DNA of 64,000 nucleotides from Psychrobacter aquimaris (GTDB lineage Bacteria > Pseudomonadota > Gammaproteobacteria > Pseudomonadales > Moraxellaceae). The position numbers were made by a program, and so were the translations under genes. Location: contig NZ_JABASR010000005.1 in assembly GCF_016107525.1 (NCBI RefSeq), positions 151,391-215,390 on the forward strand. Direction: 5' to 3'. Under the pieces are notes generated by a model. That model searched no databases, had not been told where the DNA came from, and worked only from the letters and a program-made list of their open reading frames with translations. Positions 16,380 to 25,425 of this stretch are shown here, in pieces; position 1 is the first letter of the stretch; each line of letters starts with the position of its first letter.

Positions 16380-16595
16380 ATCTGCTACTTTTGTGCCCTT
16401 TATTGCAGCAGTTTGATTATAAATGAGCCTTATAACGACTCGTTTTGGTCTGCAGCATAAATTTAGTTGATGTAAATATAGATAAAATAGTCAATTTTTA
16501 GTAAGGTGAGCAGGCAAATAGAGTCGTTGCCAAATAGGCTATACGAGTGCTATCAAAACTTTATTTATTCATATTCATTTCACAGTGGCTTTACT

Positions 16596-17642
16596 ATGAA
16601 AACCCAAACTATGACATCCCAAGCGACAACCCCGATGATACAAGACACAGACCCTCAACCGATGACATTTCAAGATTTAATTCTGACTCTACAGAATTAT
16701 TGGGCTGATAAGGGCTGCGTTATCTTGCAGCCTTATGATATGGAAGTCGGCGCGGGTACTTTTCATACCGCGACATTTTTACGCTCGTTAGGTCCTGAGC
16801 GTTGGAATGCTGCTTATGTGCAGCCATCACGTCGTCCAACTGATGGTCGTTACGGTGACAACCCCAACCGCTTGCAGCATTATTATCAGTTTCAGGTGGT
16901 GCTAAAGCCCAATCCACCTAATATCCAAGAGTTGTATTTAGACTCATTAAGAGCCATTGGTATTGACCCATTGGTGCATGATGTGCGTTTCGTTGAAGAT
17001 AACTGGGAGTCGCCAACGCTGGGTGCGTGGGGGCTGGGCTGGGAAATCTGGCTCAACGGTATGGAAGTGACGCAGTTTACCTATTTCCAGCAAGTAGGCG
17101 GTATTGAGTGTTTCCCAGTCACTGGCGAAATCACTTATGGTCTTGAGCGATTAGCCATGTACGTGCAGGGTGTCGATAGCGTTTATGATTTGGTCTGGGC
17201 AGATGGTGAGTTTGGTCGTGTCACGTATGGCGATGTCTTTCATCAAAACGAAGTTGAGCAGTCTACCTATAACTTTGAGCACGCTGATGTGCCGATGATG
17301 GGTCAGATGTTTGATTTCTACGAGCAGCAAGCGGATAAATTGGTTGCCGAAGGTTTGCCATTACCTGCCTATGAGATGGTACTAAAAGCCTCACATGCTT
17401 TTAACTTGCTCGATGCTCGCGGTGCGATTTCAGTGACTGAACGTCAGCGCTTTATCCTACGCGTACGTACGCTAGCACGAAAAGTGGCCATTGGTTATGT
17501 TGAAGCACGCGCTAAGCTGGGCTTCCCATTAGCAGATGAGGCGCATCGTCAAGCGGCGCTCGATAAGTATTTGCCAAAAGAAGACACTGACATGGCAATT
17601 GAAGAATCAAATACAAACCAATCAACTAACAATAATAAATAG
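16596..17642 (+). CDS. glyQ: Glycine--tRNA ligase alpha subunit
   Basis: Class II catalytic subunit of the alpha2beta2 bacterial glycyl-tRNA synthetase. From [14 protein letters not shown] onwards it matches E. coli GlyQ closely, with [62 protein letters not shown] and [10 protein letters not shown]. From the ATG at 16596 it is 348 aa, longer than the ~300 aa of the family by ~22 residues at the N-terminus and a polar tail [13 protein letters not shown]. No start has a strong SD; ATGs at 16611, 16635 and 16662 are alternatives, the last matching E. coli best. glyS begins 9 nt after the stop. Confidence 0.96.
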   Translation: MKTQTMTSQATTPMIQDTDPQPMTFQDLILTLQNYWADKGCVILQPYDMEVGAGTFHTATFLRSLGPERWNAAYVQPSRRPTDGRYGDNPNRLQHYYQFQVVLKPNPPNIQELYLDSLRAIGIDPLVHDVRFVEDNWESPTLGAWGLGWEIWLNGMEVTQFTYFQQVGGIECFPVTGEITYGLERLAMYVQGVDSVYDLVWADGEFGRVTYGDVFHQNEVEQSTYNFEHADVPMMGQMFDFYEQQADKLVAEGLPLPAYEMVLKASHAFNLLDARGAISVTERQRFILRVRTLARKVAIGYVEARAKLGFPLADEAHRQAALDKYLPKEDTDMAIEESNTNQSTNNNK

Positions 17643-17651
17643 GAGCATCCC

Positions 17652-19769
17652 ATGAGTACTATTCTATTTGAACTGGGGTGTGAAGAGCTACCTCCAAAAA
17701 GCCTAAAGCCACTACGTGACGCGCTACAAGCAAGTGTCATTGAACAGTTAAATGAAGCAGAAATTAGCTTCGATAGCATCAAAGCCTTTGCTGCACCGCG
17801 TCGTTTGGCGCTTCAGATTCAGGGCATTAGTGATAAGCAGCCGGATCGCAGTGAGCAAAAACGCGGCCCTGCGATTAAAGCCGCGTTTGATGCAGATGGT
17901 AATCCAACACGTGCGGCGATGGGTTTTGCTAAAGGATTGGGCATCGACGCCAGCGAGTTGATAACTATTAACACCGATAAAGGTGATTATGTCGGTTATG
18001 AGCAAGTCATTCATGGTCAAGCAACCACTGAACTGTTACCTGCTATTTTTCAGACTGCACTAGACAATCTACCGATTGCTAAGCGTATGCGTTCAGGTGC
18101 CAGCCGCAATGAATTTGTGCGTCCAGTACAGTGGGCAGTGTTGATGCAAGATAGCACCGTCATTGATGCGACCATTCAGGGGCATCAGACAGGCACGCAA
18201 ACTCGTGGTCATCGCTTCCATAGTCCTAATTATCATGAGATTGCGCACGCCAATGATTATGAGCAACTGCTTGACAGTTTAAAAGTCGTGGCTGATTTTG
18301 ATAAGCGCCAAATGCTGATCAAAAATCAAGTCAAAGCGCTAGCAGATGAAGTCAATTCTGATGCCATCGTGCCGCAAGATTTGTTGGATGAAGTCACCGC
18401 ATTGGTTGATTTCCCCATTGCACTACGAGCAAGCTTTGAGCCGCGTTTTTTACAAGTACCGCAAGAAGCGCTTATCTCTACCATGCAAGCGGATCAGAAG
18501 TATTTTTGCTTAACCGATAAAACTGGCAAGCTACAGCCTTACTTTATTTTTATTACCAACATTGAATCAAAAGACCCTAATCAAATTATTGAAGGTAATG
18601 AGAAAGTCGTACGTCCACGTTTGGCGGATGCCGAGTTTTTCTTCTTACAAGACCAGAAGCAGCCATTGTTTGCGCTGACAGAAAGCCTCAAAACTCGCGT
18701 TTTCCAAGACAAGCTGGGTACGATTTGGGAAAAATCTGACCGTATTGCTAAGCTTGCCGCCTTTATTGCCGCCTTGATGCAACAGCAGGGTCAGCAGATT
18801 GATATCGATGAAACGGTGCGTGCGGGTATTTTATCCAAAGCCGATTTGGCCAGCTCATTGGTCGGTGAATATCCTGAATTACAAGGTATTGCAGGCACTT
18901 ATTATGCGCGTTTGAATAATGAGCCAGAAGCAGTTGCGGCAAGTTTAGAAGAGCAATATTTACCTAAGTTCAGCGGTGATGTATTACCACAGACGCCGAT
19001 CGGTATTTGCTTAGCATTAGCCGACCGTTTAGATACGCTCGTCGGTATTTTTGCGATTGATCAAGCACCGACGGGTTCGAAAGACCCATTCAGCTTACGC
19101 CGCTCAGCCATTGGTATTCTGCGTATCTTGATCGAAAAGCAATTGCCAATTAATCTGGTGGCATTGGTTGAGCAAGCGATTAAAGGTTATAGCACACAAA
19201 GTGCTGTAAAGTTTTTCGTGGATGGAAATAGTATAGATTTTAGTATGGGAACTACCCGTACCCAAGTCATGGCATTCTTAAACTCGCGCTATCGTGCGAT
19301 GTATACTGAGCAAGGCGTGAGCGTTGATACCATTCAGGCAGTGCAAGCGATTAACCCGCATATGCCGCTTGATTTTGATCAGCGTATTCGCGCGGTACAA
19401 GCCTTTAGCGAATTGTCACAAGCTTCAATGCTTGCTGATTCAAACAAGCGTGTTGCCAATATATTGGCCAAATCAGAAGTGAGTGTCGCTGATAATGTCG
19501 ATGAAGCGTTATTATCTGAGCCTGCCGAGCAAGGTTTATACGCAAGTGTAATACAAGCGCAGACGGCGGTTAAACCGCTGCTAGAGCAAGCGGATTACAC
19601 ACAAGTATTGCAAACACTTGCTAGCTTAGATGAGCCGTTGACGCAATTCTTTGATAATGTGATGGTCAACAGTGAAGACGCCGCCCTCAAAAACAACCGC
19701 TTAGCGTTACTTAAGCAAGTACGCGCATTGTTCTTAACTGTGGCTGATATCAGTGAGCTGCAGCTATAG
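17652..19769 (+). CDS. glyS: Glycine--tRNA ligase beta subunit
   Basis: Beta subunit (705 aa) of the heterotetrameric glycyl-tRNA synthetase, responsible for tRNA binding. It starts with the family hallmark LFELGCEELPPKSL, has the central FEPRFLQVPQEALISTMQADQKYF and EGNEKVVRPRLADAEFFFLQD segments, the HD-like DPFSLRRSAIGILRIL, and the C-terminal anticodon-binding region with FFDNVMVNSEDAALKNNRLALL. AGGAG precedes the ATG. It is cotranscribed with glyQ (9-nt gap) and ends before a strong terminator. Length is normal for the family. Confidence 0.97.
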   Translation: MSTILFELGCEELPPKSLKPLRDALQASVIEQLNEAEISFDSIKAFAAPRRLALQIQGISDKQPDRSEQKRGPAIKAAFDADGNPTRAAMGFAKGLGIDASELITINTDKGDYVGYEQVIHGQATTELLPAIFQTALDNLPIAKRMRSGASRNEFVRPVQWAVLMQDSTVIDATIQGHQTGTQTRGHRFHSPNYHEIAHANDYEQLLDSLKVVADFDKRQMLIKNQVKALADEVNSDAIVPQDLLDEVTALVDFPIALRASFEPRFLQVPQEALISTMQADQKYFCLTDKTGKLQPYFIFITNIESKDPNQIIEGNEKVVRPRLADAEFFFLQDQKQPLFALTESLKTRVFQDKLGTIWEKSDRIAKLAAFIAALMQQQGQQIDIDETVRAGILSKADLASSLVGEYPELQGIAGTYYARLNNEPEAVAASLEEQYLPKFSGDVLPQTPIGICLALADRLDTLVGIFAIDQAPTGSKDPFSLRRSAIGILRILIEKQLPINLVALVEQAIKGYSTQSAVKFFVDGNSIDFSMGTTRTQVMAFLNSRYRAMYTEQGVSVDTIQAVQAINPHMPLDFDQRIRAVQAFSELSQASMLADSNKRVANILAKSEVSVADNVDEALLSEPAEQGLYASVIQAQTAVKPLLEQADYTQVLQTLASLDEPLTQFFDNVMVNSEDAALKNNRLALLKQVRALFLTVADISELQL

Positions 19770-19816
19770 TTTCACCAATATAGATCGCTCACTTTATTGT
19801 TTTCTGTTTAATATAA

Positions 19817-19843
19817 AAACTGGCCCGCTATGGCCAGTTTTTT
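19817..19843 (+). terminator. Terminator of glyQS
   Basis: AAACTGGCC and GGCCAGTTT form a 9-bp stem around a 6-nt loop, continuing into a T-run, 47 nt after the glyS stop. Confidence 0.88.
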
Positions 19844-20023
19844 ACGCCGTATCATGGCATTTATTGATAAGTTACCATGGGAATTGGATAGTCAATTAAC
19901 TCGCTCAAGCATATTACTATCGTCAGTATTGATGGTTAAGTTATACTGTCCAGACGTATTGAATAATCCGCCAAGTGGCTTTTATCATTCATAGCGCTTA
20001 CTCATATTCAAAGGAGCACTGCC

Positions 20024-20320
20024 GTGTTTGCTGTTATCATTATCATCATCGTTATTTGGATAGTAATGTGGGGGTTTTATAAATTTATGTACCCGCGTGC
20101 GCCCAAAAGTATGATGCCAAAAAAAGGTGATGTGATCACACCGCGTCAGTGCAACTTTTGTGGCAACAGCTTGGCTGAATACCGCGGCGTCCTTGAAACT
20201 AAGCCCAACTTGGCTGCAAGTAGTGATAGTGCTATTGGCGAAAACCAAGCATTATTCTTTTGCAATTATGAACATCAAGCAGACTTTCATGCAGGTAAGG
20301 TTTATAACCCTGACGTATAA
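20024..20320 (+). CDS. Small membrane protein with a zinc-ribbon-like tail (PP0621-like)
   Basis: A 98-aa protein with a single very hydrophobic N-terminal segment (residues 2-20, six consecutive isoleucines) and a soluble tail with Cys43-x2-Cys46 and Cys80-x3-His84, a spacing that suggests one structural zinc site. It resembles the small PP0621-type proteins (membrane anchor, CxxCG, then CxxxH), whose role is unknown. AAGGAG lies upstream of the ATG. It stands between the glyS terminator and a bidirectional terminator shared with zapA. The opposite-strand frame here lacks any signal and is a shadow. Confidence 0.7.
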   Translation: MFAVIIIIIVIWIVMWGFYKFMYPRAPKSMMPKKGDVITPRQCNFCGNSLAEYRGVLETKPNLAASSDSAIGENQALFFCNYEHQADFHAGKVYNPDV

Positions 20321-20346
20321 ATAATTAGATTATGGCTTGGGTATAA

Positions 20347-20379
20347 AAAAGCGCTTGGCTCATCAGAGCAAAGCGCTTA
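20347..20379. terminator. Bidirectional terminator between the small membrane protein gene and zapA
   Basis: An AAGCGCTT-containing arm (from 20347) pairs with AAAGCGCTT (to 20379) with a few internal mismatches. It sits between two convergent genes only 83 nt apart and has an A-run on the left suited to leftward termination. Confidence 0.65.
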
Positions 20380-20402
20380 TTGTTTCGTCGCCTAATACAG
20401 GC

Positions 20403-20834
20403 TTATAAAACAGACTGTGCGTCTTTCATAATTTTATTTAATAGAGCTTCAGATTGTTTGTCTTGCTGTAGCCGATCTTCATCGCTTCTTTGATTGGTGT
20501 GTATTTTTTCATACAAATTTAAGCAGCACAGTACCAAGATGCTTTCTTGACTGAGGCTTGGCGCGTCCCGTTTAAGATCTAGCGCATGGTTATTGATATA
20601 AGAGACGGCTGAGAGTAGCTCTTCTTGTTCGTGTACTGGACAATAAATAGGATAGGTGACACCAGCAATTGCGATATCTACTTTTTTGATTTGTGGTTCA
20701 GGGATAGTGGTTTTCACAGTAGTACTCGGTGTGTTTGAGCCAGTTGCAGCGACTGGTTGTGGTTTAGAGCCAATATTCTGCTGCTGGCTATTTTGTGGCT
20801 GTTTTTCTATAGAGTTTTTGTGGTCATCGGTCAT
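20403..20834 (-). CDS. zapA: Cell division protein ZapA
   Basis: ZapA (143 aa) binds and bundles FtsZ filaments at midcell. The core from about residue 50 contains VDIAIAGVTYPIYCP, the helix EQEELLSAVSYINNHALDLKR and a C-terminal coiled-coil helix. The first ~48 residues are a polar Q/P/T-rich extension not found in the ~109-aa E. coli protein, probably disordered. ZapB-like and YgfB genes adjoin it, the usual gammaproteobacterial neighbourhood. The 6S RNA gene that often follows zapA does not fit in the 83 nt available here. Confidence 0.87.
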   Translation of the reverse strand: MTDDHKNSIEKQPQNSQQQNIGSKPQPVAATGSNTPSTTVKTTIPEPQIKKVDIAIAGVTYPIYCPVHEQEELLSAVSYINNHALDLKRDAPSLSQESILVLCCLNLYEKIHTNQRSDEDRLQQDKQSEALLNKIMKDAQSVL

Positions 20835-20935
20835 GATAAATCCTACAATGTCTGGTCAGTGAAATGAGTGATATCAGATTTTACGAGTAGTGTTGGGCAG
20901 TTAAATAAGTAATATGTCCTTATTGCCATCACTGA

Positions 20936-21376
20936 TCAGCCTTCTACTTGATCGATGTGGGTTAAGCGTTTTAATACGACTTGTGTACGCTCTGCTGCCA
21001 ATTGATTCTTTTTCTGCAGCTCACTGTTTTGCTGTTTAATATCGCTATATTGCTGCTTCAATTCATTGTTTTGTTGCTCTAACTGGCTGTTTTGTTGTTG
21101 TAATTGGCTGACCTGTTTTTGCAGTTTGTCTTGCTCTTCACCGATCATATGATGCGCTTCTGCGAGACTTTGGTAGCGCTTGTCGAGATCGTTCAATTGT
21201 TTTTTGGCACCATCACGTTCGCTATGGCTAGTGTTGAGCTTGGCTCTTATTGCCGCAAGCTCCTGAGGGTCGCTAACAGGGTGTTGTTTGAGGCTGCTAA
21301 GTTCAGCACTGACAAGCTGATACTGTTTTTTTATGTCGAGTACCATTTTTTCTAATATTCTAAGTTGATCATACAT
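20936..21376 (-). CDS. ZapB-like coiled-coil protein (TIGR02449-like)
   Basis: A 146-aa protein that is almost wholly coiled coil. Residues 1-60 are heptad-rich, and 80-130 form a glutamine/asparagine-rich coil with repeated LQQQNSQLEQQN-type heptads. Short coiled-coil proteins encoded immediately upstream of zapA in gammaproteobacteria are ZapB-like and take part in Z-ring organisation. It lies 101 nt upstream of zapA on the same strand. The composition is low in complexity, so the call depends mainly on gene order. Confidence 0.72.
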   Translation of the reverse strand: MYDQLRILEKMVLDIKKQYQLVSAELSSLKQHPVSDPQELAAIRAKLNTSHSERDGAKKQLNDLDKRYQSLAEAHHMIGEEQDKLQKQVSQLQQQNSQLEQQNNELKQQYSDIKQQNSELQKKNQLAAERTQVVLKRLTHIDQVEG

Positions 21377-21608
21377 AGTCAGTTTTTATCCTTAACAAGT
21401 AAGCGTGAATGAATTTTGTTCTCTGCGTTTAATAATGCCATAGGTGACCGCATAATATCTATATCAACAAAGTAATTACCTATATTAGGGGTTGTTTGTT
21501 TATTTTTATGAGCCATGGTTTGATTGATAATATCAAGCGATGTCTCACACCTATTTTATCCTTCTATTTTTATTTTTTAAGCAATAATCAATTACTAGGA
21601 CATCTATT

Positions 21609-22262
21609 ATGAATGACAATATCTCTGGCTGGAATACATGGCTGACTGCTTTTGATGACTGGACTGACGTGTCTATCAGTGAAGTGCATGGCCTGATGAC
21701 AGGGCTGATGACGGCCTGTAACGCGCCTGATGAAGCAACATGGGCGAAGGTGTTTGAAGAGCTCAGTTTTGCGCCTTTACCCGATGAGGCATTGACTCTG
21801 TTAACAGAAGAAGCGGAAGACACTGTTTTTCAGCTTAAAGATAAAGACGATGCTTATTCTTACACGCCATTAGTGCCAGATGATGAACATGATTTGTACG
21901 AGCGCGTGATGGCATTGAAACAGTGGGCAAATGGTTTTATGACGGGTTTTGGTATTACCGACTGTGGTCTGAGTGGCGATGAAAATGAGATGCTGTCTGA
22001 TTTGGCTAAAATCGGTGGTATTCGATTAGAAGATGACGAAAACTTTGAAGGTGGCGAAGAGTCTTATCTGCATATTTATGAGTTTGCGCGCATGGTGCCA
22101 GTGAGCTTTGCTACCCGCAAGCGTAAACCTGTTAAAGATATTGCCCTGATTGCTGGACTGGCTATCGATGCCAAAACCAGCAAAGAGCTACAGGCAGAAG
22201 GTAAGTTACCAAAGCCAATGCCGCCAGTCGTCGATGCGATGAATCAAAACCGTCCTTCATAA
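21609..22262 (+). CDS. ygfB: UPF0149 family protein YgfB
   Basis: A 217-aa cytoplasmic protein of the YgfB/YecA (UPF0149) family. The N-terminal SISEVHGLMTGLMTAC and the central LKQWANGFMTGFGI, then LSDLAKI, are the family pattern, in an acidic all-helical protein. It lacks a C-terminal SEC-C zinc motif, so it is YgfB-like rather than YecA-like. It diverges from the zapB-like/zapA pair across 232 nt, which is the conserved arrangement. Its role is poorly defined; in Pseudomonas YgfB affects AmpD regulation. TAGGACATCTATT precedes the ATG. Confidence 0.85.
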   Translation: MNDNISGWNTWLTAFDDWTDVSISEVHGLMTGLMTACNAPDEATWAKVFEELSFAPLPDEALTLLTEEAEDTVFQLKDKDDAYSYTPLVPDDEHDLYERVMALKQWANGFMTGFGITDCGLSGDENEMLSDLAKIGGIRLEDDENFEGGEESYLHIYEFARMVPVSFATRKRKPVKDIALIAGLAIDAKTSKELQAEGKLPKPMPPVVDAMNQNRPS

Positions 22263-22340
22263 TAAAGACGCCATCGTAAATGCTTTGATATGGGTTAATA
22301 TTCAACACGTCCTAGAATGAATTGATAAAAGGAGATGGAG

Positions 22341-22823
22341 ATGATCACTGACAATGATATGATATATTTGCGCCGCTGCGTAGAGCTTGCTACTGAAGCG
22401 CTAGCGGCGGGCGATGAGCCATTTGGTAGTGTATTGGTTGATGGCGATGGTCAGGTGCTACATGAAGATCGTAATCGTGCTAATACCGTCGATGCAACTT
22501 ACCATCCTGAAATTGCTGTTGCAAAGTGGGCCGCAGAGAATATGACTACGGACGCGCGTACAAAAGCGGTGGTTTATACCTCAGGTGAGCACTGTGCTAT
22601 GTGCTCAGCTGCGCATGCGTGGGCAGGTCTGGGTCGTATCATCTACGTTAGCTCATCAAAACAGCTTGGCGAGTGGATGGAGGAGATGGGCGTGACGTCA
22701 ACATCGCCAATCAACTCATTAAGTATTCAAGAAGTAGCGCCAAACATACCAATACAAGGTCCGATTGCAGGATTAGATGAAGAGATCAAGGCATTGCAGC
22801 GGCGCTCATTTAAAAAACAGTAA
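22341..22823 (+). CDS. Nucleoside/guanine deaminase-like protein (CDA fold)
   Basis: A 160-aa zinc-dependent deaminase of the cytidine deaminase-like fold (guanine deaminase/TadA relatives). Expected zinc ligands and the catalytic Glu are present but in variant motifs: HPE at 55-57 instead of HAE, and EHCAMC at 83-88 instead of PCxxC, keeping His55, Glu57, Cys85 and Cys88. GDEPFGSVLVD near the N-terminus is standard. The start is ATG 22341, 6 nt after GGAG; the in-frame ATG at 22335 overlaps that SD. The substrate is unknown. The gap to argE is 34 nt, so the two may be cotranscribed. Confidence 0.82.
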   Translation: MITDNDMIYLRRCVELATEALAAGDEPFGSVLVDGDGQVLHEDRNRANTVDATYHPEIAVAKWAAENMTTDARTKAVVYTSGEHCAMCSAAHAWAGLGRIIYVSSSKQLGEWMEEMGVTSTSPINSLSIQEVAPNIPIQGPIAGLDEEIKALQRRSFKKQ

Positions 22824-22857
22824 CCTTTTTTATCATATATCGTGATAAGGATATTTT

Positions 22858-24111
22858 ATGATCCAAGATACTAATGATACAGCTAGTAGTGATAACGTTA
22901 GCAATGACAAGCAGTTCAACAATACTGAGCATCCCAAACACAGCCTCGATTGGCTAACGCGCCTTATTGCCTTTGATACGGTCAGTCGACACTCCAATCT
23001 AGTTTTGATTAACGATGTAAAAGCGTACTGTGAGCAATTGGGTTTAACGGTAGATCTGACCTTTAACGAGGCTAAAACCAAGGCCAACTTGTTTGTGACG
23101 GTACCCGCTGGCGAAAATGCCGATATCGTGAATAACGGTCTGGTATTATCTGGTCACACTGACGTCGTGCCAGTCGATGGGCAAGCATGGACATCAGAGC
23201 CGTTTGCAGCAACGATTCGTGGTGACAAGCTATATGGACGCGGTGCTTGTGATATGAAAGGTTTTATCGCGTGTGCGCTAACGATGTTGCCGCAAGCGGT
23301 GCAGTTGTCGAACAGCGGTCAGCTGCGTCGCCCATTGCACTTGGCTTTGTCGTTCGATGAAGAGGTAGGTTGTTTGGGTGCGCCATTAATTTTGGCAGAC
23401 TTGAAAGCGCGTGGTATCACGCCTGATTATTGCATCGTGGGTGAGCCGACTAATATGGCGATGGTGGTCGCGCACAAAGGCATCGCGGTTTATCGTTGCC
23501 GTGTCCATGGCAAATCAGCGCATTCTTCGTTGATTGCTCAAGGGGTCAATGCAATCAGCTATGCAAGCAAATTGGTGGGCTATGTCGATATGCTTGCCGA
23601 AGAGCTCAGTACGAGAAACGATAACGATGCATTGTTTACGGTACCTTATTCAACATTGTCAGTAGGTACGATACACGGCGGCACAGCCACCAATATCGTG
23701 CCTAACCTGTGCGAGTTCACCTTTGACTACCGCAACCTGCCGCACATGACGCAAGACGATATACTAGCGCCTATTCAAGCAAAAGTCGCTGAGCTAAATG
23801 CGCAAATGCAAGCACGTGCGCCTGAGACGGGCATCGAGCTGATGCAAGAAGAAAGCGTTCCTGCCATGACGGATAATGACAGCGCTGAGCTACAGTCATT
23901 GATAGCTGCGCTGACTGGTGACGATGAGCGTCATAAAGTCGCTTATGCGACGGAAGGTGGTCAGTTTACCAATGCAGGTATCCCAACCATCATTTGTGGC
24001 CCTGGTAGTATTGAACAGGCACACAAAGCCGATGAGTATGTTGAATTGATTGAAATTGAACGTTGTGATGCGTTTTTGCAGAAATTGCTAACCAGCTGCA
24101 CCATTAAATAG
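22858..24111 (+). CDS. argE: Acetylornithine deacetylase
   Basis: M20 family dinuclear-zinc hydrolase (417 aa) converting N2-acetyl-L-ornithine to ornithine in arginine biosynthesis. The metal-site motifs are intact: SGHTDVVPVDG, GRGACDMKGF, DEEVGCLG and EPTNM, followed by the dimerisation domain with GKSAHSSL and the final CGPGSIEQAHKADEYV. The first ~28 residues are a polar extension before HSLDWLTRLIAFDTVSR. The ATG lies 7 nt after AAGGA. It closes a small unit with the deaminase gene and is followed by a terminator. Confidence 0.93.
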   Translation: MIQDTNDTASSDNVSNDKQFNNTEHPKHSLDWLTRLIAFDTVSRHSNLVLINDVKAYCEQLGLTVDLTFNEAKTKANLFVTVPAGENADIVNNGLVLSGHTDVVPVDGQAWTSEPFAATIRGDKLYGRGACDMKGFIACALTMLPQAVQLSNSGQLRRPLHLALSFDEEVGCLGAPLILADLKARGITPDYCIVGEPTNMAMVVAHKGIAVYRCRVHGKSAHSSLIAQGVNAISYASKLVGYVDMLAEELSTRNDNDALFTVPYSTLSVGTIHGGTATNIVPNLCEFTFDYRNLPHMTQDDILAPIQAKVAELNAQMQARAPETGIELMQEESVPAMTDNDSAELQSLIAALTGDDERHKVAYATEGGQFTNAGIPTIICGPGSIEQAHKADEYVELIEIERCDAFLQKLLTSCTIK

Positions 24112-24156
24112 TCTATAAAAATGCCGAACATATGTATATAATATAAGTAAGTATAA

Positions 24157-24190
24157 AAAATACCGTCTTAATGGCGGTATTTCTTTTTTT
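24157..24190 (+). terminator. Terminator of argE
   Basis: AAATACCG (24158-24165) and CGGTATTT (24175-24182) form an 8-bp stem, followed by a T-run to 24190, 46 nt after the argE stop. Confidence 0.85.
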
Positions 24191-24247
24191 GGCGATATGG
24201 CTATTAGTATAAGAACCATTCATATATAACAAAGTAGGGGTTAGCTG

Positions 24248-24976
24248 ATGTCTTGGCATCTGTTTGCAGTGTTTTTCGCAAGTACGTTTTTGATTTCCGC
24301 GACCCCAGGTCCCAATATGCTACTGGCGTTCCAGTACGGCATGAACTATGGCGTGAAGCGGACATTATGGACGCTGGCAGGTCTAAGCCTTGGACTGTTT
24401 GTTTTGTTACTATCAACGCTGCTTGGACTGGATGTGATCAGTCGGCAGTCGCCTTGGCTGCTCACGATCATCAAAGCCGTGGGTGCGGCATACTTGATTT
24501 ATTTGGGTATCAGCTCATGGCGTGATGCTGGCGATGGCAGCTTGATGAGCGATGCTAAAGAGTTAAGTGCAGAGGTGGAAGCTGACTATACTGCCTCTGA
24601 GCGCGCACCTACTACACCGCAGCCACGTTCGCTCTCTAGCGCTGCCGTGCAAGTAGGTCCCAGTAATCTTACTTTGTTTCGTACCGGTGTTTGGGTATCT
24701 CTATCCAACCCAAAAGCTATTTTGTTTTTCGCGGCTTTTTTTCCCAAGTTTATTAATTTTAGTGCGCCACTATGGCCGCAATATATCTTATTGACGATAG
24801 GTTTATTTTTAAGCGAAACCATTTGGCAGATCGTATATACGCTAGGTGGTACAAAACTGGCAAGCTGGCTTGATGTAGGTAATCGTTTAGCGTGGCTCAA
24901 TCGCGGTTGCGGCGTTATCTTTATAATAATTGCAGCAGCTTTGTTGGCAGACGTTATAAAAGGTTTTACCATTTAA
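24248..24976 (+). CDS. LysE/RhtB family exporter
   Basis: A 242-aa inner-membrane exporter of the LysE/RhtB (amino acid and metabolite efflux) family. The N-terminus has SATPGPNMLLAFQYGMNYG, the family's conserved PGP segment, followed by the second and third helices and LIYLGISSW. The last third has LSNPKAILFFAAFFPKF, another family motif. A polar insertion of about 35 residues (90-130) separates the two halves, longer than usual. The substrate is not predictable. It stands alone between the argE terminator and a long gene-poor region. Confidence 0.9.
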   Translation: MSWHLFAVFFASTFLISATPGPNMLLAFQYGMNYGVKRTLWTLAGLSLGLFVLLLSTLLGLDVISRQSPWLLTIIKAVGAAYLIYLGISSWRDAGDGSLMSDAKELSAEVEADYTASERAPTTPQPRSLSSAAVQVGPSNLTLFRTGVWVSLSNPKAILFFAAFFPKFINFSAPLWPQYILLTIGLFLSETIWQIVYTLGGTKLASWLDVGNRLAWLNRGCGVIFIIIAAALLADVIKGFTI

Positions 24977-25046
24977 AAAAACAGTAATCCTATTTATATT
25001 TTATATATTAAATAATAATTATTTTAAAGACGACTTAAATTAATAG

Positions 25047-25074
25047 TTGACAATATTTTTTAAATCGTTATTAT
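25047..25074 (+). promoter_or_regulatory. Candidate sigma-70 promoter upstream of the small ORF
   Basis: A consensus -35 TTGACA at 25047-25052 and a -10 TATTAT at 25069-25074 with a 16-nt spacer. It would transcribe the 28-codon ORF at 25164 after a leader of about 80 nt. Confidence 0.45.
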
Positions 25075-25163
25075 TACATCATTGATTTATAGTCTTGCTA
25101 TAGATTTTTAATAAATCTGCTACTGTCGCCCTGACATTAGCCACAACCTATGGAGGAATCATC

Positions 25164-25250
25164 GTGTCCTATATAACTATAAAGACGTTTTTAAAGACTG
25201 AATGTATGAAAATAATGACAACAATGAAGACTTCGAAAAGGTTTGGCTAA
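25164..25250 (+). CDS. Possible small peptide (28 codons)
   Basis: A GTG-started frame of 28 codons ending at TAA 25248-25250, preceded by GGAGG at 25152-25156 with ideal 7-nt spacing and by a promoter-like pair ~90 nt upstream. The product would be short and basic (six Lys and one Arg), with four internal methionines and no membrane segment. The strong ribosome binding site in an otherwise non-coding AT-rich stretch is the main argument. It could be a leader peptide or a small regulatory protein, or chance. No homologue is recognised. Confidence 0.35.
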   Translation: MSYITIKTFLKTECMKIMTTMKTSKRFG

Positions 25251-25425
25251 GTTTATATATAGCTATTGAGTGATGTTCTATCTATTAATATCAATAAATA
25301 GCCTCCTATATATACTCGCTCCATCCTTCTTCTAAATCTTCTATGTCAAAATAGCGATGCGATAGTGCTAATTGGTTTCGCGCTCGCTGCTGTCTGTTTA
25401 TCTAACATTCTGCTTTACCTTTATT

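Larger units (their letters stand above)
16168..16595. other. Intergenic region upstream of glyQ
   Basis: A 428-nt gap containing an inverted repeat at 16224-16248 and a terminator-like hairpin at 16349-16379, neither inside a gene. ATACC (16323-16327) could also pair with GGTAT just after the hairpin, an alternative structure. An attenuated glyQS leader or a small RNA ending at 16379 are both possible; neither can be shown from sequence. Confidence 0.4.

Noticed and set aside
20320..20403. Search for 6S RNA (ssrS) after zapA
   Set aside because: Only 83 nt are available, filled by a terminator; no 6S-like structure fits.
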